In this document: piece by piece, positions 46,345 through 58,279 of the stretch
How the letters are laid out: the number at the start of each line of letters is the position of its first letter
Position numbering within the stretch: the stretch's first letter is position 1
DNA from: Stenocarpella maydis
Taxonomy: Eukaryota; Ascomycota; Sordariomycetes; Diaporthales; Diaporthaceae
Length of the DNA: 64,000 nucleotides
Direction: 5' to 3'
NCBI GenBank assembly: GCA_002270565.1
Contig: NQMI01000021.1
Span: forward strand, 124,001 to 188,000
The notes under the pieces: generated by a model
Told to the model about the DNA's origin: nothing
What the model saw: only the letters and a program-made list of their open reading frames with translations
Databases searched by the model: none
Position numbers and translations under genes: made by a program

Positions 46345-46360
46345 GTATACTATAGTATAC
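46345..46360. repeat. 16-bp perfect palindrome GTATACTATAGTATAC
   Basis: The sequence equals its own reverse complement with no loop. It lies about 115 bp from the inverted repeat at 46199-46231, in DNA without a gene. It could be a protein-binding site or chance. Confidence 0.85.
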
Positions 46361-49300
46361 CTCGTAAGCACACTGCACGTCGACTGGCCACCGCATGCCT
46401 CTTATCAATTGATTGTTCGGCGCCTGCCCACCCTAGCCTGCACAAGGCTGAGGAAGGCATGTGGGTACCCAGGCAGGGAAGGCAGAGGAAAGAGGGAAAC
46501 CACCATCACATCAACACCACCATTCGACAGGAAGGAGCCGGGCACGACTCTGCAGGGCTCTGCGCCCGTTGCGCTCGAGATTTTAAGCCCATCTGCCAAC
46601 TCTGGCGGTAGTACTGACAACGGACCAAGTGCCCCAGGGGAAAAAAAGGGTGGTCTACAGCAATCACACCCGGCCAATAACAGTACAACCATGGTATTGC
46701 AAAAGGCCGTGTCAACACAAGGTCCTTGTTCTTTTTTGTCCCGTCGCTACTCTAATTTTAGGAACCGCCCGCGCGTCATTCCCACTCTGCCCCGGTTGAC
46801 GAGCCCTACGAGCAATCAATCACCGACGCGTACCTGCAATCGGGATTCTTTTCTTCCTGGGTGATGCGCAGCACAGGGCCACATACCCAATACTAGCTAT
46901 GATATAGCACAACTCCTGTCCGCCGTTCGGCAGCGGGCAAAGGGCAAGGACCAGCCCCCTTTGTGCCCCCCGGCCGAGCACCTGCTCAAGGGGCCCGGTC
47001 CATTCTCCCACGGCGGTCCTGCTGCTGCTGATCGCCGGTGTTGACAGCCGGGGCTTTGTTATTATTAGTGTATTAGCACTGGCACATTATTGTCGAGGCT
47101 TGGCTTCAACGCTCGCCCATGTATTCATCCATCTTGCGCCAGCCGGCCCGCCTGACATGACACGACCTGGTCTGATGGTTCTGACGGGAAACCAGCCTTG
47201 GAACCATCGCATGCCTATCTGGGCGCGTGCAGGGTCTATCCGTGGCCGCTCCAACGTCAATTGACCATCAATGACACCTTGGGCTAGTGCCCGACCTGCC
47301 AGACTGCCAGCCAGAGAGGCGGGCGGCGGGCCACCGACGCATGAATGTGATGATGCCTGATCCCTGGCGGCGACGAGTTTCTTCAGACTTCGGCTGAAAC
47401 ACAGGCTGAGCACTCCACCTCTGCAGTGTCCACCACACCGGAGCCCTCGTCGCACACCACCACCTGCCCTATTGCGACCCTGGCGACTCACGATGCCTTG
47501 ACCAAGGCCGGCCGGGGCCCAAGATGGGGTTATACCATGTACGCTCGGCAGCCACACAGAGAATCGACAGACTGGCAGATATGCGGGCGCCACACTGCGC
47601 CTGTGACACACCGTCAACCCATCTGCAGAGTACGGATGCGCAGTCCAGCCCCGTCCCCATGCCCGTCAGCCCAGTGCCCTGCATTGTACACCCCTGTCCA
47701 CCACAGGGCACAGGGGGGCCCCGCATCTGCATCTGCTCAGCGCTGCTCTCTCTGCATGCTTGCGACCCTGGGCCCAAGTCTGCCGGGCCACTGACCACCC
47801 ACTCACAATCCCTTGTGCGTCCGACCTTCTTCTCTCAGGTCCCACACGCTTCTCTCATCCTTGGGCACTGTAATGACCACCGTCCGCCTTTGACCTGCCT
47901 CAGGTCCTTCTGAAACATCCAGCACATCTCACGGACCAATCGCGTTCGCCCTCACTCCACCCCCCATCGGCGACACCCCATGTTCCCTGTGCCGCCGCTG
48001 GGCCCACCCGCCGCGCAGCCTGACTGACGAATCTCACGTCAAGTGTGTGTCTGACAGCCATCACGGCACTTTCCCAGATCTCTTGCTGCCATCTCGGAAA
48101 TCCAGATGATGGGAGACACCAGGCCGGCGGAAACCTGCACAAGCATTCTGACGGCCCCATGTCCACGAGCACCCACAGCTCTCACCCAGACAGACTCCTG
48201 TCGGCTGTGGTGCATGGCACTTGGCGGTAGTCCTGTTCTAGGCTGGCCCGGCACGACAAATCAACTAGACGACGCGTGCTGTTAACCTCGGCCGCCCGTT
48301 TCCTTACGCAACGGGTATCTGATGCACATCTCCAACTCTGCCTCAGGCTTCTCGGCGCCGTCTTTCTAAACGAGCATGGTCCCACGGCTTGAGGGCGATG
48401 TGGGAATTTAGCTTACATGGGGAACCCCACCTTGCTTCTTCACACGCTGCTGGGGCGTGCTGGACTAGCGATTCACGCACATGTAGGTAGGTACCATACC
48501 GCACAGTAGCAAACTAATAGGTTCCGAGCGCAGCGAACCGCTTTTCCGGAGCTCGCTTCCACAGGACCGCGACTGCGAAGAGGCACGTTGGGATTGGCAA
48601 CCGCGGTCCCGCTGCATTCTTCGCCCCCGTTCGGAGGTTTTACCACTGCACCCTGTGCGGCTTCTCCCGCGCTCACCTGCAGTCACTCTGGTGCTCTCTG
48701 TAAATCCGCACCATTCTTCAGATATCCTTTTGGAACTTGGTGCTGCCAGAGGCCGCGGAGCGAATCGGGCCACAATCTCGGGCTCTTCGAGATCTGCCTC
48801 GTGTTTCCTGCCAGCGACAAGACTTGTCGTCATGTTTATCCGGCCCATGACGCTGGGCACAATGCGATCAGGTACTAGACGATAAACAGCAAGCCGCTGA
48901 GCTCCTCCCCCTCCCCCAGAGTGCTTCGTGCTTTCAGACGATTCTGCCCACGCGAAGGGTTTCAAGCCCACCCCGGGTCTCACTTTGCAAATCTCCCCTG
49001 CTGCTGCGCCTCGACACCGAGTACGTACCTGACCAGGCTCGCCCTCGCATGGCTCCCACAAAGGGAGTAAGGACTGTCCGCGGTCTTCTCAGCTAGTGGT
49101 CAGTCGTGGATTTCCCTGTGGCGATCGCCCTCCGGATCAGACGAGCATCTGACGCCATGATCAACCGGAGCCAATCTGATACAAGGATATTATTTTCAAA
49201 CGGCACCGGCAAGTGGATGCACTACCCTCACGGCGGGCCTCGGCGAGCACGTATCACCTACACCCACACCAGAGATCCATATCCATAGTCGAGACAGGGA

Positions 49301-51110
49301 CCACCACGCTGGGCGGGTCCACCACTCGGGAGGCTCAAGAGCACCCCCGGTCAAAACCTACCTGTGGGGACTCGTCGAGATTCTCTGGAGTCTCTAACTC
49401 AATGCGTGAGGCGCCCTGTTTTTACCTTGCCGCAACTGGGAAACTCTTTGCTGCACTTGACCTCCCCTCTCCCTTTCGTACGTACCTGGTGCTTGCTACC
49501 ACCGGAGAGAGCTGGGCTCCCTTCCAAATACACACCCTCGGCGCATTGATTCGGACAGGGGTGAGTCGCCCTCAGCGCTGGGTGGCCCGTTGCTTTGCTC
49601 TTCGGAACATGGACTGAACCCTCCCCTCCTCCCCAGGATGTCAGACTTGCTCTTCTCGGATCGCCACACAGATCTCCTTCTCAGCCACCTCTCCAGGCTT
49701 TATGCGTTGTCGGCACTGCCCTGTTTCTATTCCCCTGGCGCCGTTGCTAGTTCGTGCCTGGCGGTCCTGGCTCCCTCCTGCTGAGTGACTTCCCGCCGCC
49801 GTGGTCTTCTTCCCGAGAATCGTCGTCGCCGCCGACGACATTGACTTCACCTTGGTGCTTTTTCCTATCAGTGAATTGTCAAAATTCTTTGTCAGTATCG
49901 TCGGGCGATCATAGGAGCATACCGAACTTGGGACCAGACTCTTTACCACATCTGTTCGACGCATTTCTTCGCCCGATCCTGATCTTGATCTCATCGACGG
50001 TGGCTTGCTCTGCCAACTTCATCGGGTGTCACTGGCTGGCCCACACTCGACTCCGGAGTCATCGTCCCAGCGTGTCTCATCCGTCTCAAGGGCATCCGTT
50101 CAGCCAGCCTGGACAGCTACTTGTTGCTTGTTTCGTTCGGCTTCTTCGGTTTCCGATTCGATTGGGGGTTCAAGCCATACCGTCTTCTGCCACCTTTCGG
50201 ATGGCCATTGCTCGACCTTTCCGGCTCCTGGGATTTGGCGTTTCAAGTGTTTGAATCTACTTCGGAACTGTCAGTGCCACTCAAACGTTGATCCCGTCCT
50301 GGAGTTCAACAACCTTATTCCTCTCTGTTAACCCAGCCACGGACCGCATTGCAAAGAAATAAGACATCCCATCCCGTCCACATCCGACCCCTACCGTGAC
50401 ACTTGACAACACCCCCACCTGCTTCATCAGATAAACCCACAGCATTTAATATCTAGACAACCCCTACTGGGCCTCATCCACTTCCTACTCTCCCCGCGTT
50501 CTACATCACTCTCCAGGAAGCGACGACCTTGTTGTTACAACAAGGACACCATTGGCTGGCCCTATCAATCTGTTGTTCACTACCGTCTCGCGTCACGGAC
50601 CAGAGCCGGCAAACATTTTTTCGTCTTGGTGGCCCTCGATGATTGATTAGTGCTTGCTTGGCACACATCGATAACGACGACATCCCTGGATACCGGTGTG
50701 AGCCTCATAAGGACCACCTACTGAAGGACTTGTACGACGTCTCGGGACAAACACGCTGAGGACTACCCAACCAAGCCTGGCGTGACGAGAATTTGTTTGC
50801 CATCTTCCTTCATAAGACAGCTGGCTGCCCAAGAAGGCTGGAAATCCTCATACACCAGGGTGTTCCTAAAACGAAGAGGTGGTAAAAATAAAAAAGCGAA
50901 AGGACAGGACTGTTTACTGTCCACATCGATCAGGCCCTCACATCCTGATATACTTTCACAGCAGAGGTTAGTTGTCTATATAACTCCTTCCCTGTCCATG
51001 GTGTCCGCGGTCTCCGACTCCGAACACTTCCTCAGTTCTGTCTCTTGTTGTCGTTCGAGTGGCTCGTGGCTGATATACTCACAGGTATTACCTCTACCGC
51101 CGGTGACACA

Positions 51111-53767
51111 ATGAACGTCACGTCACTACTGAACACGTCGGGGGCGGCGCAGGCCGCCGGCGCAAGGCGGGCTTCTGGCCCCGTGACTATGGGTGGTTAT
51201 GAAACAGGAGACAGGGTGATGCCGGTGCGGACTTCCAGTGAATCAAGGTTGCCCGGCCGAAGCAGGACGCCATGGGATGCTGGAGGATACTCTCTACCGT
51301 TGACTCTAAATGTCAAGAGCATGCAAACCTCGCCAGCAGCCAAGCCATCTTTCTACGCGGAGGCGACACCGGTCGACAGCGTCGGCTCAACCAGCCCGAA
51401 GTCACCAAAGCACAAGTTCTCAGACAGCCGCAGCAGTCTCTCCTCGTACACAACGATGTCGTCAAATGCCTCGAGTCACAGTCGGTCGCACTCGAGGATC
51501 TCGTCACTGTCAACGGTGAGCGAGTATCAGCCGATGAGCTCACATATGTCTGATTCTACCCCAACTGAGAGGACGGTGTCCGATCCCGACTCTGGGATGA
51601 CTTGCCCAACTGTCGTCGAGATTCAGCCTCCGTCACCCTTGAGGAGGGGCTTCGAGGACATGTCGCCTTACGCCTCGGACAATGACAGCCCAATGCATTC
51701 AGACCGACCTCACTCGCCCTCAGATGCAATTCTGGTTCGGAACCGTGGGCTTGCGGAAAGCGCAAGGTACGTTGGAGTGCATTCACCGTTTGCCGTTCCT
51801 GTCATTCAATTTCGTCCAATGTGCGACCCGCCTATTGTTCGTTTGGTGAATAGCTTCGAGTTTTGTTGAGCCCCCGCCCAAGCCCAGTCACTCAGTTCAC
51901 TTGCTTGTATTGTCCATCCCATTGAGCCATTCACGATGCAATTGTTGTTTATGACTTATTCACTGCTATTGTTGTTCACTTCACACTACAGGAAGTATTT
52001 AACTTCACGGGCCCTCATCTCTTGGGATTCCTTTCCCTTCCATCAACAGATGGAACGCGCCGAACCAGCTGTGCTAACTGGGATAACAACAGCCCAAGCG
52101 ATTCCAAGATTATCAATTCTTTCCTGCGGCCTGATTCACCCACGGCCTTGATTTCCAGGGCCCACAAGCGAACAGTTTCCGCTCCTGACTTCCCGTCTCT
52201 TCAGCAACGGTCCCATCACTACCCATCTTTTGGACCGATGGCGGAGCCAACACCCCCCAAGTCGCCCCAGGCCGATGAGCAGCAGGCGGTCGGCTTTGAT
52301 GCTGCGGTGTCAACGAGCCCGGCTGACAACACTCAGGCGGCTCCCGTCCTGCCTCGCTCCACCCCCGCTGAGCCGAAGTGCATGTTCGTCGACCCGTGCA
52401 CTACCGGATCTTCGCTGCGAAAGGCCATTTCGCACATCTTTGGCCGTAACAAGCTCTGCACCAAGGCCATTCCTCATGGAATCTGGGTCCACTACTGCCG
52501 CAAGCACTACCAGCGGTCTAGGTACCGCAACGCCACCGACTACGCCATTCGACAAGTCGAGCTTGTCTTGATCCAGATCGAGAAGGTACATGGCTGGAGT
52601 GAGGAGAACATCAAGGCTGGGCGCCGTGGAGAAGGAGTGCTCAAGCACTGGACCTTGCAGGCTCGTAAGCGTGAGGCCAAGCGTCTTCAGGAGTCTGACT
52701 CCCGAAAGCGTCGCTTCAACGATGAAGACGATGACGACCAGGAGTTCAGCAGTGGAACCGCCATTCCCGGCTGGCTGCAGGACAAGCTGAACAAGGACTA
52801 CGGAACGGACGAGATGCTTGCCATCATCAAGGATGTCAAGGCCCGAATGGACGCCGGAGAGATCCAGCAGATTCCCGACATCGAGATCCTGCCCGAGATC
52901 ATTACGGATGGCAATGAGTCTAGGCCCAAGGCAACTGTCCGACGCACTGGCGGCAACGGCCACCGTCACACAAAGTCTGAGGTCTACCGAGCGCCTCCTT
53001 CCATGAGCAGCTACAATGGCCGCCCTGGTATGTCGTTCGGCCAGGATAACAAGCGATTCCGCACAGGCGCCAGCACCTACCAGATGCCGATGCACAACCT
53101 GGCCCACCGCACCCTCGGTGGCATGAGCCAAGGCTACCCTTACCAGATGGGCAACGGTTTTGCAGCCATCGCAGAGACCCAAGCCGACCCTAACTTCTGG
53201 AACCCTCAGCCTTACAACAGCAACACTGTCCTCCCTGCTCCTGTCCCTCAGCGCCACGTCAATGTTCCCATGAACGCGGACACCACCCCGGTTCAGTCGT
53301 ATGCGCCACAGAGCCGTCCCATGCACGTTAGAAGCGTGTCAGAGAACCCTGTGCTTCACAACTCGGGCCACGGCCCCACTGGATTCCGCCCATATGCCTC
53401 GCAGCCCAACCACGGTTTTCAGCAGCAGGAGATGTTCGCGAACTACCAACCGCCTCAGGGCTACGGTGGACCTCCGACCTACCAGGGACAGGGATATGAT
53501 CCTAACATGGGGTCCAACGATCCTAATGCTCGATTCTTCGGCCAAATGGATGGCTTCGATGGTGCAGCGGACTGGGACAGCCCGCGCAATGGCCACGCCC
53601 GCGTCCAGAGCACCTCGTCCATGCACTCAGCGCATATGCAGCGACACCTGTCCATGTCTGGTGGTCCTCCCTCGATGAGCTCCCTGCCGTCGATGAACGG
53701 CATGGGAAGCAACGGCATGTCCCCGTACGGCTACGGAGAGTACCAGCACCAGCAGGCTCGCTACTAG
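51111..53767 (+). CDS. Fungal ORP1-like protein, predicted nuclear
   Basis: Exon 1 is 51111-51766, exon 2 most likely 52069-53767, giving 784 residues. The N-terminal third is Ser/Thr/Pro-rich and disordered. The conserved core begins near residue 322: KCMFVDPC, RKAISHIFGRNKLC, PHGIWVHYCRKHYQRSRYRN. It is followed by a helical WSEENIKAGRRGEGVLKHW segment and a KRR-type basic cluster. Cys323, Cys329, Cys349, Cys362 and His365 could bind zinc. The C terminus is Gln/Gly/Met/Pro-rich, as in many fungal regulators. This core is shared by fungal proteins annotated 'ORP1 like', of unknown function. The junction is uncertain: the GTACGT donor at 51767 leaves phase 2, so the obvious CAACAG acceptor at 52049 does not keep frame, while ACCAG at 52068 does. 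Confidence 0.8.
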
Positions 53768-56330
53768 GATTGCCCGCGCCGTGGGGTCAGCAGCTCGGTG
53801 GCTCCGACCTCTGAAGATCAAATTCCTAAGGATTCAGTCCGATACGTAAACCTCGGAGATCGAAGCCCTGGATATTAAAATCCTGGGCGCTCAACAACGG
53901 CTGGGACTATGGTCGATGTGCTTTGGTGTTATTTCGGCGTCAGAACATCTGTTGATTTGGGGACAGCCGGCTAAATCGGAGGGGACAAGAGGTTTCAGGA
54001 GTCAGTCTGGTCAGGCCGGTTTTCAAGATACCACATGTTGCGTTTTCCTTCCTCTTTTCAATACGGTCCTACCTAATATCCGAAGTCAATGCTCCTCTTT
54101 GCACTTCTTTCCATTCAAAAAAAAAAAAAGGCGAAACGGTTGGGCGGCGTCAGGGGCCTCACGACGACATGATTCAAAGACACACTTCATGCATGTGGTC
54201 TTTCATGACATTCCTTTACACTAATGCGCTATTCTTCCCTACCCGCTCGGTCTAGCAGTGGAAACCCCCTTCGGAAGGACACTGCTGGGACTCTAGCACG
54301 GTCCTTTGCAAGACTCTATCTGAAGGATGGTATACAGGTGGGGAGGCTTTGGTGGGATCAAACCCGCCTGCTGAGGGGGGAAAGATGAGGCTGTCACTTG
54401 CAGTGGTTATTGCTTTGCAATCCCGTTGCCCATGATGAACAACAATATTATTCTTAGACAAAGGACTTAAAAATCATTTTATGAATTCACTTTGTTCCCC
54501 GCGTTTGTGAATGCTGTGGTTCATCTCGTCCCTGTCTCGGTTTAGCTGAGATAACCATCAGGCGGCACAGACCAAATGCAGGGCTCCAGCTGCACACTTG
54601 CCTTCCCTCTGTTTGTATCCATGTTGGCAGTCTCACATCTGCATATCTTCTATCAAACGCGGTGAAGGTTTTGTTTTTGCCTGTTCGAGATTGCCGAGTC
54701 CCGACATGTCACAAGGAAATTATGCTGCCATTGATAGCCACAAACACGGCTCCCACAAATGCACCCTAGGGGCTTCCCCGGCCCCTAGACGCTCAACAAG
54801 CAAAGAAAGATGGGTCGAATAACCCTTTATTTACTGACGCCCCAACGCCTACCCACTGTCATGCCATGTGGCAGTTACGGAAGGCTGCCCAACAGGAGAC
54901 TGCCACTCAAGATGTTGTTCGCCACGAGGTCCGCCCACATGAAATTAGGCGCCCACCGGAGAATAACATCCTTAACTTGACATCATGACTTCCTCGGTCT
55001 AAATAGGAGTCTGAGGTGTTAGCAGTCTGTAGGTGTTGATACAAAGACCCATACCGGGGGAACGGCGAAAAACAGGTGAGAAGGCAGGGAGACCTGGACG
55101 CTCCCGTGGAAAGAAATGAAAGAAGGTCATCGCCCAAGTCGTCAAGTTACAAACAATATATATATACATGTAAATACTAGTCACTGACGCTCCAGATAGG
55201 CGCGGGAGTTGGCAAGGCCCTGGTTGGAGGCAGATCAATATGCTAGGGTGCAAATATGTACAATATCAGCGTTCTTCGCTTTGAATGATCTCTACCTCGT
55301 CACAGGACCGCTGGAGGCACACCAGTCACGGCAACCCTGCAAGGTGCCAGACGCTTATACGAAGAAACTGCCTTTTGTCGCTTCGTTGAGGCCCATCAGG
55401 CACTACTAAAATCAAATAAGGCAACAAAAGAGAGATATAAGCAGGGATAGAAACAGCGTAGACCCGGTGCCGGGGGGGTGGGCATGGTGTGGGAGCTATC
55501 ATCGCACAGGAGAGGACCAAGGATACACAGTACTAGCACACACAGGCCAAGAGCAATACCAAACGAGGAATAGAGCACTGCATCTCGAAGGCGATTAGAA
55601 GATGCGACAAGGGTATGAAACCCGGCCATACCACCACCGTACGATCCGATGCCCTGAGGCAGTACCGAGCAAGGGGGAGCAAGCTCTCTGCCAGGGGGAC
55701 TGTGTACAGACAACATAGAGACGCCCACGGAAACCAGATCTGGGACGAATGAATTTGAGCATAGAACATGGTACATACACATAGAGAGAGGGGGGGGGGC
55801 ATGTGCTGCAACGGAAAAATGTGATGTGGTGAAACCTGGATGGAGAACAAAAGGAGCGGGTGGGAGGCGTGATCGGGTAGGCCCGATGCCTCGGGAAAGA
55901 AGGGGAGACAGAAACACATGTGAGAGGAGGGTATGTTCAGGGAATATCGATTCATGCTCTGGTGCGCTGGGAGGCAAGAGGAGTAAATTTTTCGGCTTGT
56001 GTTCACAGCACGGGGCTGGATGGGCTTCTTGGGCATACTGGCATGTGATGGCCAGCTACCACGGGGCGACGGGGACGGACCCAGATCCTGTTGTGGGCAA
56101 TCACCAAGTACTTTTATGGCTTCTGATGATGCGATGTGGTTTCATTAGATAACTACTCATGGTCTATGAGAAGACGAGACTCGGACCAGGGACACACGAG
56201 TCCCGCTCGCCGTCAGTCCAGTACATACTGTGCTCCACGCAAAGGGGGGAAGAGGCAACAATAATACCAGGGGAACAAAAACAAGGTGCACGTTTGCCCG
56301 CTGCACAAGGCAAGATGGAATCTCAAAGAA
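53768..56330. other. Convergent intergenic region
   Basis: About 2.5 kb between the stop codons of the ORP1-like gene (+) and the lipase (-), so both 3' UTRs lie here. An A-run of about 13 at 54117-54129 and a G10 run at 55790-55799 are present. Frames around 55396-56036 on the minus strand read as hydrophobic, Ser/Pro/Cys-rich sequence from CT-rich DNA and have no domain. No gene is supported. Confidence 0.55.
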
Positions 56331-58279
56331 TCAAAAGTGCAAGTTCGCCGAGTTTCGCAGCAAGAACTCAAACTGCGGCTGGCGGAAGTCATCGGGGATG
56401 AGGCTAGCCGCGTCGGCGTCGAACAGGATCAGCTGCCTGCTGGAGCCCCAGTCGGGCCAGTTGATGAGCGTCTCCCCGTCGGTGGCCCTCGCGCCCCCGG
56501 CCGCATCGTTGGGGTCGAGGTTGTAGGCGAAGTTGAGGTAATAGTTGAGGATGGCCGAGGCGGCGAAGTTGTCCTTGATGCCGTAGAAGACCTGGAGCAG
56601 GTCGCTGCCGTGGAAGGTCCCCAGCACCGGCGTCCCCTGGTCGTACTGGCTCAGGTACGACCAGCGCCTGACGCCCGGCTGCAGGCCCGTGGTGATGTTG
56701 AGCACGATGCGGCGTGGCATTGTGAAGACCGCGTCGCCGAGGAGGGCGGCTACGCGCTTGTACTGGGGGTAAATGTTGTTGTCGCTGCCAGTGTCGAAGG
56801 GGGAGCCCTGGGCGAGGTCCTCGGGATAGAGATCAACGAACTGGTCGACGATCTGGGGGTCCGTGTTGGTAAAGTACAGCGTCTTGAGGTAGTCCTTGAA
56901 GTCGTCCGACGTAGAGATGTTGCTAGTGAAGATGCCGAAGAGGGTGCCCTCGTCCTTCTGGTCGCCAATGATGAAGGGAACTTGTGGGAAGTCTCCAGAG
57001 GCCGCGAGGGTGTCGGGAGACGACACCAGGAACTTGCCGTCTGGCCGTGGCAGATATGACAGTGCCAAAGAGTTGAACGAGAGGATCCCGGGCACGGAGT
57101 TCATGGACGTGAGGAGTCTCTGTTGGAATGTACCTGGTGTTAGTAAAGCCTCTGATAAGAACAGCACGCACCGCAGATGGTAGACCAAAAGGCAGCGCGG
57201 TGATGCACCAATGGCTCACCTGGTACTCGGCCTGACGGAGGCACTGCAACGTGTCTGCCTGTCCGGCACAGCCCGCTCCTTCAACCACAGCATCGTAGAC
57301 CTGTTGTGCCTTGGCGCTATCAACTGGGTCTGTTGGCACGGCGGAGCCGGAATTCATGACCGCCCCTCTGAAGAGCGGCTTTCCCTTGTACGTGATGTCG
57401 CCTGGGTCAACCATGGCCAGTCAGCCAGTCTTCAAAACTCGACCCCGCGCCAAAACCAGAGGGGGCTTTACTATTGTTTGCGATCATCTGATCGAAGATG
57501 GAGATTGAACCAGCACTCTCGCCCCACAGCGTGACCTTGTCCGGGTCGCCACCAAAGGACGCGATGTTATCAGCGACCCATTGCATGCCCAGGCGCTGGT
57601 CCAGAAGGCCCAGGTTGGCGCTGCCCTCAGCGAGAATCTCTCTGCCCCCAAGAAACCCGAACCCGCCGACGCGGTAGTTCATGGCCGCGAATACAACGGG
57701 CTTGCCCAGCTCGACCGACCGCGCGACAACATTCGAACCGTCATACATGGCCGTACCCCCGAGCTCGAAGCCGCCTCCAAAGATCCACAGCATCACGGGC
57801 AGGTTGTCGCCCTCCCTTGTGCCCGCCGGCCGTTGGACGTTGACGGTCAGGCAGTCCTCTTGGCCGCCTACGATGTTATTCTTGAGGAGAGGCGAGTCGA
57901 CAATCGTCTCCAGGATACCAGCCGCGACCCCTGGGACATTGGGGATCTGTATGTCCTCGCCGAGCAAGAACTGCGGGCACTGCTTGGGCAACAACGTGGT
58001 GGCGTCCACTTTTCCCATGGGCCGGTTTGGGTCCAGGGGCACGGGAGGCCTGAGGCGGTTGTTGCCTACAGGAGGCTGGGCAAAAGGGATGCCCTTGAAG
58101 TTCTCGACGAAGCCGCCAGCGGAGCCGATAAACGGCAGCACGCTGCCCTCGATGGTGGCTTCGGGGGTGGTGATCCTGACGGTGGGGCCGAACAGCCGCT
58201 TCTCTCTGGCAGACTTGATCCTTGGGGCTGCCCCAGCCCCAGTGCTGAGTAGCAGGGCATAAAAGAGCGCTGAGATCAT
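56331..58279 (-). CDS. Secreted type-B carboxylesterase / lipase
   Basis: Exons on the minus strand are 58279-57472, 57401-57220 and 57119-56331, giving 592 residues. The introns are 70 and 100 bp (GTAAAG and GTGAGC donors). The ATG at 58279 opens a signal peptide ([20 protein letters not shown]). The fold is the cholinesterase/Candida rugosa lipase type: [25 protein letters not shown] (141-148), oxyanion-hole GGG (168-170), nucleophile elbow GESAG with Ser255, then likely Glu387 in [10 protein letters not shown] and His500 in GTFHGSD. The triad is complete, so it should hydrolyse esters or lipids outside the cell; substrate unknown. On the coding strand an AATAAAAAG, possibly a TATA variant, lies about 155-165 bp upstream. 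It is divergent from the P450 gene. Confidence 0.92.

Larger units (their letters stand above)
39082..51110. other. 12-kb region without a recognisable gene
   Basis: No domain-bearing frame was found on either strand. The longest open stretch (41411-42208, plus) has an unstructured Arg/Ser/Cys/His translation. The DNA is rich in C and G runs (39346-39356, 39890-39901, 43135-43146), carries a duplicated 16-bp unit at 45414-45445 and palindromes at 46199-46231 and 46345-46360. From about 49,600 to 51,100 it is visibly pyrimidine-rich, like a fungal promoter plus long 5' leader, so that part probably belongs to the ORP1-like gene. The remainder is unexplained. Confidence 0.5.

Noticed and set aside
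55396..56036. Hydrophobic minus-strand frames resembling a membrane protein
   Set aside because: Two overlapping frames show the same hydrophobic bias, which comes from CT-rich DNA; no conserved motif or splice pattern.
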